Below, in pieces: positions 1-6,110 of a stretch of 10,024 bases of DNA (positions are counted from its first letter, which is position 1; the number at the start of each line of letters is the position of its first letter). The stretch covers positions 1 to 10,024 of the forward strand of contig DATGEP010000258.1 of NCBI GenBank assembly GCA_035310125.1, read 5' to 3'. The notes under the pieces were generated by a model. It was not told the DNA's origin, did not search any database, and was given only the letters and a program-made list of their open reading frames with translations. The stretch comes from DATGEP01 sp035310125. Its GTDB lineage: Bacteria > Chloroflexota > Ktedonobacteria > Ktedonobacterales > JADMIN01. The position numbers and the translations under genes are program-made.

Positions 1-2
1 TC

Positions 3-257
3 CTGCTGCTCTTTGCCGCGCGTTTCTTCCACGCAAGCGTGGCGCACGTACCCGCTCGCGGTGCCGTCATCGGCATCACGGTGCTGGCGGTGATTGTGAT
101 CATCGCTTGCATCGTGCTAGGCGCAATGGGCATCAGCAATCCCGATCCGAGCTCCGTGGGCGCGCATAACCTCAACGACTGGACGCCGGTGATCATCGCG
201 AACGCGGGCACGTTCCTGTGGCTCTCCACGCTCTTTTTCCGGGGGCGCGGCCGGTAA
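3..257 (+). CDS. C-terminal end of an unidentified membrane protein (5' partial)
   Basis: The open frame runs in from the left edge with no stop and ends at TAA 255-257, so only about 84 C-terminal residues are present. The GTG at 39 could serve as a start, but the frame is open upstream and hydrophobic (LLLFAARFF), so the gene most likely begins outside the window. Two membrane segments are visible: a very hydrophobic one (VIGITVLAVIVIIACIVLGA) and a second near the C terminus (VIIANAGTFLWLSTLFF), followed by a basic RGRGR tail that would be cytoplasmic by the positive-inside rule. No family could be assigned. The next gene downstream encodes a copper protein, which may hint at a redox or respiratory setting, but that is weak inference. 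Confidence 0.6.
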   Translation: MLLFAARFFHASVAHVPARGAVIGITVLAVIVIIACIVLGAMGISNPDPSSVGAHNLNDWTPVIIANAGTFLWLSTLFFRGRGR

Positions 258-276
258 CTGTGCGCTCGCATAGCGG

Positions 277-663
277 ATGGCACGTCAGTCGCCCAGTTAT
301 CGCACAGCGTGCCATTCCGGTCGCGTTCTACAGGTGATAAGGAGTCGAACATATGAAAACCGTCCCATCCACCACGCCATCCATCTTGGTGCCACCAGCT
401 TCGACCAGTCCTCTATCACCATCCCGGTCAGCTCCAGGCTCATCTTCGCCGATGACGCCGGCATCCCACACATCCTCACGTACGGATCATGGGATGCGAG
501 CAATCGGGCACACAACGCGACGCAGCCCGCCGGAGCGCCGGCACTAAACAACCTGCGCATCAATAGCGGGACCATCGAGGTTGGCCCCTTTACCGCCGCC
601 GGAACGTATCATATCTATTGCTTGGTCCACCCAGGCATGAACCTGACCGTCATCGTGCAGTAG
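277..663 (+). CDS. Cupredoxin (plastocyanin/azurin-like type 1 copper protein), start uncertain or frameshifted
   Basis: The C-terminal ~95 residues read as a small blue-copper domain. The motif SSITIPV is followed by a histidine in GIPHIL (H65, counting from ATG 277) and the ligand loop YHIYCLVHPGMNLTVIV with C115, H118 and M121, which gives the classic His-Cys-His-Met type 1 copper set. Such proteins carry single electrons, usually outside the cytoplasm, yet no signal peptide is visible. The start is a problem. The only good ribosome binding site (AAGGAG, 339-344) lies 8 bases before ATG 353, which is in a different frame from the cupredoxin. One extra A in the A run at 356-359 would join this ATG to the domain as MKNRPIHHAIHLG, a protein of about 103 residues. 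In-frame starts at ATG 277 and GTG 334 have no recognisable binding site. The copper domain is well supported; the start and the intactness of the gene are not. Confidence 0.72.
   Translation: MARQSPSYRTACHSGRVLQVIRSRTYENRPIHHAIHLGATSFDQSSITIPVSSRLIFADDAGIPHILTYGSWDASNRAHNATQPAGAPALNNLRINSGTIEVGPFTAAGTYHIYCLVHPGMNLTVIVQ
339..344 (+). promoter_or_regulatory. Strong Shine-Dalgarno AAGGAG before an out-of-frame ATG (353)
   Basis: AAGGAG sits 8 bases upstream of ATG 353, an ideal distance. The frame opened by that ATG codes for an uncharacteristic Pro/Ser/Thr-rich peptide ending at 547, whereas the cupredoxin reads in the +1-offset frame. The site is the main reason to suspect a one-base deletion near the start of the cupredoxin gene. 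Confidence 0.6.
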
Positions 664-675
664 CGTGTGTGCGGC

Positions 676-692
676 GGCGTCCACCGGACGCC
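676..692. repeat. Perfect 7-bp GC hairpin after the cupredoxin gene (REP-like)
   Basis: GGCGTCC (676-682), loop ACC, GGACGCC (686-692). It begins 13 bases after the cupredoxin stop and is followed by CCTAC rather than a T tract, so it is not a standard intrinsic terminator. The right flank GCCCCTAC resembles the GTAGGGGC ends of short dispersed palindromes that I recall from Chloroflexota and cyanobacterial genomes; that resemblance is from memory. It could also protect the 3' end of the mRNA. Confidence 0.45.
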
Positions 693-761
693 CCTACAGC
701 GTGGATGGCGTGGAGCGTCGTACAATGCGGCCGAGGGTCGCGTCTGGATTCTGCCCCCGCG

Positions 762-785
762 CCCCTTTCCCCACTGGGCGAGGGG
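762..785. repeat. C-rich/G-rich compound hairpin in the gap before the sensor kinase (REP-like)
   Basis: CCCCT (762-766) pairs with AGGGG (781-785), and inside it CCC (770-772) pairs with GGG (776-778) around a three-base loop. The layout of C-rich arm, short loop and G-rich arm matches the element at 6022-6043 in the gap before the MFS gene, which suggests two copies of one dispersed non-coding family. The 664-891 gap holds this hairpin, the one at 676-692 and the kinase ribosome binding site; no other gene is supported there. Confidence 0.4.
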
Positions 786-891
786 GGATTTCATGGACAC
801 GAAGCGCGCTTATGCGGGTGGGAAATTCGGCCCATCGCGGCCAATCTATCCAAAATCCGCGCGAGCCGGCGAGAGAACGGAGGACGCTTCT

Positions 892-2220
892 ATGTTGAGG
901 ACATTGCTATTCGGCGACGCCTCACCCATGGAACGCCGCTCCGCCCTGTTAATTTGGGCGATTTGGGTGATCTGGGTGCCGCTAATGATCCCGGCCATTG
1001 TAGGCTTTCTCCGGCAGCACCCGACAGCCCCGCAGGCGTTTGCATCCTTGAGTGGCGTAGCCATCTTCTTTGCGGTCTATCTTGCGGCAACCCTGTATGA
1101 GGCAGGGCAGCTCGTCACATTGAAGCTGCCGGCGCGGACTTGGTCAGTGCGGGCATGGCTGCCAGTGGCCGTCCTGATTATTATTGCCTGGGTACTGGCG
1201 GCGAGCGACGTGCAGATATGGGGCCAGCTCTTCATCTACGTGGCGGCTTGCGCGGGCGGGCGGCTGCCGACGGTCCAGGCGGTATTGGGCGTCGCTGTGG
1301 CCTTCATTATCACCGCGCTTGGCATCTGGCGCAGCGAGCCGAGCTGGAGCAGCTTCTTTAGCGGAGCGGTCTTCGTCGCCATCGTCGGCGCTGTATGTAT
1401 CATCATGGCGCGGTCCCGGCTTACCTCGCGGGACCTGCGAGCGGCGCGGGAAGAGGTCGCGCGACTGGCCGTGGCGGCGGAGCGGCTGCGCTTTGCTCGC
1501 GACCTACACGACCTGCTGGGACACAGCCTCTCGCTCATCGCGCTCAAGACCGAGCTTGCCCGTCAGCTCATGGCAGCGAACCCCGCGCGAGCCGCCAGCG
1601 AGCTGGATGACATCGAGCGCGCGGCGCGGGAGTCGTTGCGCGAGGTGCGGGAAGCGGTATCCGGCTATCGTCAGGCGACACTGGCCAGCGAGCTGCATGA
1701 AGCGGAGAAGATGCTCGCGGCGGCAGGCATCGCGCTTCGCTGCGATGCTGACGACCGTCTGCTCGGCTCGCTCTCGCCAACGGCGGAAGCAGTGCTTTCG
1801 TGGACCGTGCGCGAGGGCGTGACGAATGTGATGCGCCATAGCCGCGCCCGCCACTGCCGCATCCGGGTCATGCAGGCAGGCCAGGATGCGTGTATCGAGA
1901 TTGGCGACGATGGCGGCGGCTGGATGAGCGCCGTGCGCAAACGAGGCGTGATGGCGGACGACGGGAGTAACGGCGGCGACGGCAATGGCTTGCGTGGACT
2001 CGCCGAGCGTGTGGAGGCGCTGGGTGGCCACTTCGAAGCCGGCCCCGGCGCGGCCGGAGGATTTCGCCTGGCGGTCGCCGTCCCGGCGCAGCATGAGGAC
2101 GGCGACGCGAAGGACATCGCCAACCAGCGCGCCAGGAGCATGAGAGATGAGGGAGCGCGGGTGCCGGCGGACGATACCGGCGGGCGCACGGCGATCGAGG
2201 AAGCGAGGGAGACGGCGTGA
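892..2220 (+). CDS. DesK/NarL-family sensor histidine kinase
   Basis: This 442-residue membrane sensor kinase autophosphorylates on histidine and passes the phosphate to a response regulator, here surely the next gene. The N-terminal ~175 residues form about five or six hydrophobic membrane segments (roughly 18-40, 53-70, 88-104, 107-122, 127-145, 155-173). A coiled linker (175-200) leads to a HisKA_3 dimerisation domain with the DLHD H-box (H206). The HATPase_c domain shows an N-box (REGVTNVMRHS, N312), a G1 box (IGDDGGG, D339/D340) and a G2 box (GNGLRGL, 364-370). A charged tail of about 45 residues follows. The start at ATG 892 is chosen because GGAGG (879-883) lies 8 bases upstream; the frame is open back to 667, but that part reads through GC hairpins and looks non-coding. 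The stop overlaps the regulator start by one base (TGATG). The signal sensed is unknown; DesK-type sensors often report membrane or envelope state. Confidence 0.93.
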   Translation: MLRTLLFGDASPMERRSALLIWAIWVIWVPLMIPAIVGFLRQHPTAPQAFASLSGVAIFFAVYLAATLYEAGQLVTLKLPARTWSVRAWLPVAVLIIIAWVLAASDVQIWGQLFIYVAACAGGRLPTVQAVLGVAVAFIITALGIWRSEPSWSSFFSGAVFVAIVGAVCIIMARSRLTSRDLRAAREEVARLAVAAERLRFARDLHDLLGHSLSLIALKTELARQLMAANPARAASELDDIERAARESLREVREAVSGYRQATLASELHEAEKMLAAAGIALRCDADDRLLGSLSPTAEAVLSWTVREGVTNVMRHSRARHCRIRVMQAGQDACIEIGDDGGGWMSAVRKRGVMADDGSNGGDGNGLRGLAERVEALGGHFEAGPGAAGGFRLAVAVPAQHEDGDAKDIANQRARSMRDEGARVPADDTGGRTAIEEARETA

Positions 2221-2822
2221 TGCGGATACTGCTGGCGGAGGATCAGGCGCTGGTCCGCGGTGCGCTGGCCGCGCTGCTCTCGCTGCAAGATGATATCGAG
2301 ATCGTCGCCGAGGTGGGCCGGGGCGACGAAGTGCTGGCGGCGGCGCTGGAAGCCAGACCCGATGTGGCGCTGCTCGACATCGAGATGCCCGGCTGCGATG
2401 GTATCACCGCCGCCAAAGACTTGCATATAAAGCTGCCCGCGTGCCGCATCCTGATTTTGACCACGTTTGGGCGGCCTGGCTACCTGCGGCGCGCGATGGA
2501 AAGCGGCGCGGCGGGCTATCTGCTGAAGGACACGCCGGCTGCTCAGCTCGCGGCGGCGATCCGGCGGGTGATGGCTGGCGAGCATGTGGTGGATCCCTCG
2601 CTCGCCACCGAAGCGCTGGCATCGGGCGCCAACCCGCTTACCGATCGCGAGCGCGAGGTGCTAACCGCCGCGACGCATGGCGCGGGAGTCGCGGAGATTG
2701 CCGCGGCGCTTGTGCTGACGGAGGGAACCGTTCGTAACTATCTTTCGACGGCTATTCAGAAACTGGGGGCGCACAATCGGGTGGAGGCGGCGCACATGGC
2801 CGAGCAGAAAGGCTGGCTTTAG
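2220..2822 (+). CDS. NarL/DesR-type response regulator
   Basis: The 200-residue protein has a receiver domain (1-120) and a LuxR-type helix-turn-helix (about 139-200). Receiver landmarks are the acidic pair E7/D8, phospho-acceptor D53 in ALLDIEMPG, T81 in LILTT and K103 in LLKD. The output domain begins LTDREREVL and includes EGTVRNYLSTAIQKLG, the recognition-helix region of this family. Length and domain order match B. subtilis DesR (about 200 residues), and the sequence resembles the DesR-like regulators common in Actinobacteria and Chloroflexota. ATG 2220 overlaps the kinase TGA, with GAGGGAG (2205-2211) 8 bases upstream; the GTG at 2217 would add one residue. Coupling to the kinase makes them a two-component pair. 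The usual neighbour of such pairs, an ABC transporter, is not present here, so the targets are not evident. Confidence 0.94.
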   Translation: MRILLAEDQALVRGALAALLSLQDDIEIVAEVGRGDEVLAAALEARPDVALLDIEMPGCDGITAAKDLHIKLPACRILILTTFGRPGYLRRAMESGAAGYLLKDTPAAQLAAAIRRVMAGEHVVDPSLATEALASGANPLTDREREVLTAATHGAGVAEIAAALVLTEGTVRNYLSTAIQKLGAHNRVEAAHMAEQKGWL

Positions 2823-2840
2823 AGTAGCCACATGGTCTAT

Positions 2841-2871
2841 GCTTATCCCAGCATACCCAAACTTACCCAAT
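2841..2871. repeat. Three tandem ~10-bp repeats upstream of the MalT-like regulator (possible operator)
   Basis: Read on the minus strand this stretch is three imperfect copies of TTGGGTAAG: TTGGGTAAG, TTGGGTATG and TGGGATAAG, with a spacing of 10 and then about 9 bases, so all would face the same side of the helix. On the plus strand the cores are CCCA at 2847, 2856 and 2866. A 6-bp inverted repeat, TATGCT (2838-2843) and AGCATA (2850-2855), overlaps the left copy. The block lies 21-51 bases before the start of a MalT-like regulator, and MalT itself is known to bind short direct repeats, so autoregulation is a reasonable guess but unproven. Confidence 0.35.
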
Positions 2872-2891
2872 TGTGAGTGAGGCCCATCCCT

Positions 2892-5800
2892 ATGTCACGT
2901 TTGCCAGCGGTGCGCGATGGCCGGTTATCTGTGAAGGCGCACGATGCATCCGTGCGGGTTGGCGCGCCGAAATGGTTTGACTGGCTGCACGAGGCGCGAT
3001 CCTTCACGTTCGCCGGCACGGAAGGGTCGTTCACGGCGCGGCATGAGGAGCGCTCCGGCCGGCGCTTCTGGTATGCCTATCGCCAGCGAGATGGGGTGCT
3101 GCGCAAGAGGTACCTGGGACGCTCGACGGACGTGACTCTCCCACGCATGGAGCAGGCGGCGCGAGAGCTAGCGACCGCGGGCGGGCAGGAAGCACGTGAC
3201 GATTTCTTGGGAGGGCCGATGTCACCGCTGATCGCGACGAAGATCGCGGTGCCGCTGCCTGGGCTGTCCCTTATCGCGCGCCCGGAAGTGGTGACGAAGT
3301 GTGTGGAGAGTATCGAGCGGCCCTGCACGATTCTTGCCGCACCGGCAGGCTTTGGTAAGACGACACTGCTGATTGTGACGTGTGAGCAGCTACGCGAGCA
3401 AGGCTGGCAGGTCGCGTGGGTTTCGCTCGAAGAGACAGAGCGGGATCCGGTGCGTTTCTGGATATATGTGCTGGCTGCGCTCGATAGTGTCCGACCGGGT
3501 GCGGGTGCAACGGCGCGACGCATGCTGGAAACGCCGCGCACGCCGCCTATCGAGCACGTGTTGACGGTGCTTATCAATACGCTCAGCGCCGCGACGACGC
3601 CCATCGCGCTCGTGCTAGACGACTACCACCGGGCGGCGACGGCCGCGAGCGATGCGGGCCTGGCATTTCTGATCGAGCATGCGCCCGCCTCACTACATCT
3701 CGTCCTCGCCACACGCTCCGATCCCTCGTTGCCGCTGGCGGGGTTGCGCGCACGCGGGCGGATCGCCGAGATGCACGCGACAGACCTGCGCTTTTCCACC
3801 GATGAGGCGGGGCGTTTCCTGCGCGAGACGATGCACGTTCTGCTGCCGGAGGAAATGGTGAGCCAGCTTGATGAGCGGACGGAAGGCTGGGTGGCAGGGC
3901 TACAGCTTGCCGCGCTCTCGCTGCGTATCCAGGTTGACCGGCCAGGCCTTGCCGCGAATATGACCGCGACGCCGCGCTATGTCGCCGAATATCTCATTGA
4001 TGAGGTTTTGGAGCATCAGCCGAAAGATGTGCAGGCGTTTCTGCTCCAAACGGCGATGCTGGAGCGCCTGAGCGGTCCGCTCTGCGACGCGGTTACGGAA
4101 CGGACTGACAGCGCGGCGATGCTGGAGCGCCTGATGCAGGCGCAGCTATTCGTCACGCCGCTCGATCCAGGGTACATGTGGTATCGCTACCATCCGCTCT
4201 TCGCTGAGGTGTTGTGCGAGCGACTTGGGCGTACGGCGCCAGAGACGCTGGCGCAGTGCCACCGGCGGGCGGCTGCGTGGCTACGGCAGCAGGGTATGCT
4301 TGGTGAAGCGATTCGTCATTTCCTGGTGGCGCAGGCGTTTGACGAAGCCGCGACGCTGATCGAAGGCGAGAGCGACCGGCTCATCTTGCGCGGGGAAACT
4401 ACGGGGCTTGTCGGCTGGGCACGTGACCTGCCACGCGAGACCATCCTGGCGCATTCCCATCTGTGTGTGCTCTTCGCCGTCGGATTGTTCTTACAGGGAG
4501 CGGGCGCCGAGGCGTCCACATGGTTGGACGAGCTGGAGCAGCGAACAGCGGAGGCGGGATCGCGCTCCGATGAGCTCGCAGGGGAGATTGGCGTCGCACG
4601 AGCCATCTTGCTGATGATCGAGGGAGATTTCGCGGGCGGCGCGGCGCTGGCCACCGAGGCGGCGAAACAGCTTTTGCCAAGGAATCACCTGCTGCGCACG
4701 CTGGCGATCTGGATCACCAATATTGTCGGTGCGCTTGGCGAGAATAACCTGTTCGAGACGTCCATTACGATGGCGGCGATTGCCGAGGAAAGCCTGCAAG
4801 CGGACAATATCCTTGTGGCATTCATGGCCCTGGAGACCAAGGCCGGCATCGAGCTCTATCAGGGTCGCCTGCATCGCGCGGCGCAAACCAGTCGCGAGGC
4901 TCTGAGGCTGGTGCCGCGCGTGGGTGGTCAGGAGCTTCCCATCACCGCCATGGCCTACTGCCTCCTGGGTGAGATCCAGCGCGAGATGAACGATCTCGAT
5001 GGCGCGGAAGATGCTCTGCGCCACGCGCTGGCGATTGCCTTGCATCTAGGATCGGCTGAGTTCGTGAATGACGGTTTCGTCTCGCTGGCAATGGTGCAGG
5101 CAGCTCGCGGCCAGTATGACGAGGCGATGGCGAGCTTCGAGGAGGTTCGCCACTTGATCCGCACACAACAGGTCGCGTCCTGGGATTTGAGCCAGATGGA
5201 GATGATGCGCGTGCGGGTCCTGATCGCGCAGGGCCAAATCGCTGAGGCCGCTAGCTGGGCCGACGCATGCCTGCGCAGCCGGGGGAACCAAGCGCCGGGC
5301 ACGCTGTTTCCCCTCCTGCGCGAGGTAGAAGATCTCACGCTCGCGCGCGTGGCGTTGGCACAGGGGTGTGCTGGTGACGTCATCGCGCCGCTGGAAAAGA
5401 CCTGCGTCCCGGCAACGCGCGCCGGGCGCTTGCGCAATGTGCTGGAAGCCAGGATGCTGCTGGCGCGCGCGCACTGGATGCTGGGCGAGCGCGAGGCGGC
5501 ACTGGGCGAGCTGGACACGGCGCTCACCCTTGCCGCGCCTGAGGGCATCATGCGTGTATTCCTCGACGAAGGTGAGACGATGGCAGAAGCGCTGGCCGGT
5601 TATGTGGCCAGCCGCTCCGAGTCTCCCAGGCGCGCCCATGCGTTCGCGTTGCTGGCGGCATTTGGGCGTGTGGTCGAGCTTCCCGCACTCTCTTTGCCCG
5701 AGACGCTGTCGCCGCGCGAGCTGGCGGTGCTGCGCCTCCTGGCAGCGGGCCACTCGAACGAGGCGATAGCGAGCAATCTGGTTGTGGCGCTCAGCACGGT

Positions 5801-5894
5801 GAAGTGGCACGTGGCGCATATCTACCGCAAGCTCGGCGTGAATGGGCGCGTGCAGGCCGTCGCCCGCGCGCGGGAGCGGCACCTCGTCGCCTGA
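2892..5894 (+). CDS. MalT-like LuxR-family regulator (STAND ATPase with TPR-like region)
   Basis: This 1000-residue protein has the MalT/LAL layout. Residues 1-100 carry an extra N-terminal module with WFDWL, SFTF, FWYAYR (59-64) and KRYLG (72-76), a pattern I associate with Chloroflexota regulators. The STAND ATPase follows: MSPLIATKIAVP (110 on) is the usual MalT-family N terminus, Walker A is APAGFGKTT (150-158, K156), Walker B is LVLDDYH (D243/D244), and EGWVAGL (331-337) is a typical family signature. Residues about 380-930 are alpha-helical and TPR-like. The C-terminal LuxR helix-turn-helix starts at LSPRELAVLRLLA (939). In this family an inducer and ATP drive oligomerisation and promoter activation; the inducer here is unknown. 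ATG 2892 is chosen over GTG 2877, with GTGAGG 9 bases upstream as a weak binding site. An in-frame ATG at 3219 has a better GGGAGG nearby and could start a shorter form. The target may be the adjacent exporter or the gene itself, by position only. Confidence 0.92.
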   Translation: MSRLPAVRDGRLSVKAHDASVRVGAPKWFDWLHEARSFTFAGTEGSFTARHEERSGRRFWYAYRQRDGVLRKRYLGRSTDVTLPRMEQAARELATAGGQEARDDFLGGPMSPLIATKIAVPLPGLSLIARPEVVTKCVESIERPCTILAAPAGFGKTTLLIVTCEQLREQGWQVAWVSLEETERDPVRFWIYVLAALDSVRPGAGATARRMLETPRTPPIEHVLTVLINTLSAATTPIALVLDDYHRAATAASDAGLAFLIEHAPASLHLVLATRSDPSLPLAGLRARGRIAEMHATDLRFSTDEAGRFLRETMHVLLPEEMVSQLDERTEGWVAGLQLAALSLRIQVDRPGLAANMTATPRYVAEYLIDEVLEHQPKDVQAFLLQTAMLERLSGPLCDAVTERTDSAAMLERLMQAQLFVTPLDPGYMWYRYHPLFAEVLCERLGRTAPETLAQCHRRAAAWLRQQGMLGEAIRHFLVAQAFDEAATLIEGESDRLILRGETTGLVGWARDLPRETILAHSHLCVLFAVGLFLQGAGAEASTWLDELEQRTAEAGSRSDELAGEIGVARAILLMIEGDFAGGAALATEAAKQLLPRNHLLRTLAIWITNIVGALGENNLFETSITMAAIAEESLQADNILVAFMALETKAGIELYQGRLHRAAQTSREALRLVPRVGGQELPITAMAYCLLGEIQREMNDLDGAEDALRHALAIALHLGSAEFVNDGFVSLAMVQAARGQYDEAMASFEEVRHLIRTQQVASWDLSQMEMMRVRVLIAQGQIAEAASWADACLRSRGNQAPGTLFPLLREVEDLTLARVALAQGCAGDVIAPLEKTCVPATRAGRLRNVLEARMLLARAHWMLGEREAALGELDTALTLAAPEGIMRVFLDEGETMAEALAGYVASRSESPRRAHAFALLAAFGRVVELPALSLPETLSPRELAVLRLLAAGHSNEAIASNLVVALSTVKWHVAHIYRKLGVNGRVQAVARARERHLVA

Positions 5895-6021
5895 TCCCCT
5901 CCCTCCGATACGCTCCTCAATAACCCTCCCTGGAACCATCCCTTTGGATGGGGAAGCGCCCCTGTCGCGAAGCTACGATGTCAGCCAGGAAGCCAGATGA
6001 AGCGTCAACCTCACCCCCTGC

Positions 6022-6043
6022 CCCCCTCCTGCGCGGAGAGGGG
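6022..6043. repeat. C-rich/G-rich hairpin before the MFS gene (REP-like)
   Basis: C-rich arm 6022-6029 (CCCCCTCC) pairs with GGAG-A-GGGG at 6035-6043 with one bulged A around the loop TGCGC. The left flank CTCACCCCCTGCC is the kind of sequence seen in dispersed repeats of many GC-rich bacteria (from memory). The layout is the same as the element at 762-785. The rest of the 5895-6110 gap holds a pyrimidine-rich run after the regulator stop, a small hairpin (CCATCC 5936-5941, GGATGG 5946-5951) without a T tract, and the MFS ribosome binding site; no gene is supported. Confidence 0.42.
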
Positions 6044-6110
6044 TGCGAGGTAGCCCGCGCAGGTGGGCCGGGATACGCATCCAGATGTATTGAGGAGAGG
6101 AGCCGCACAT

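Noticed and set aside
721..726. TACAAT as a kinase promoter
   Set aside because: A fair -10 match, but no -35 hexamer at 16-18 bases upstream; kept only as a remark.
667..891. N-terminal extension of the sensor kinase to GTG 667
   Set aside because: The stretch reads through two GC hairpins, gives a low-complexity Arg/Pro-rich peptide, and the good GGAGG is at 879-883 before ATG 892.
1671..2585. 304-codon open frame on the minus strand
   Set aside because: It lies wholly antisense to the sensor kinase and response regulator, both of which have clear family motifs. Its product is Arg/Ser/Pro-rich as expected from a GC-rich shadow frame.
2838..2855. TATGCT/AGCATA inverted repeat as a terminator of the response regulator gene
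   Set aside because: AT-rich 6-bp stem with no T tract after it; better considered as part of a possible operator.
5046..5939. 297-codon open frame on the minus strand
   Set aside because: Antisense to the C-terminal half of the MalT-like regulator, including its LuxR domain; no recognisable motif.
5936..5951. Hairpin CCATCC-CTTT-GGATGG as a terminator for the MalT-like gene
   Set aside because: Only 6 bp and followed by GGAAGCG rather than a T tract, so there is no basis for calling an intrinsic terminator.
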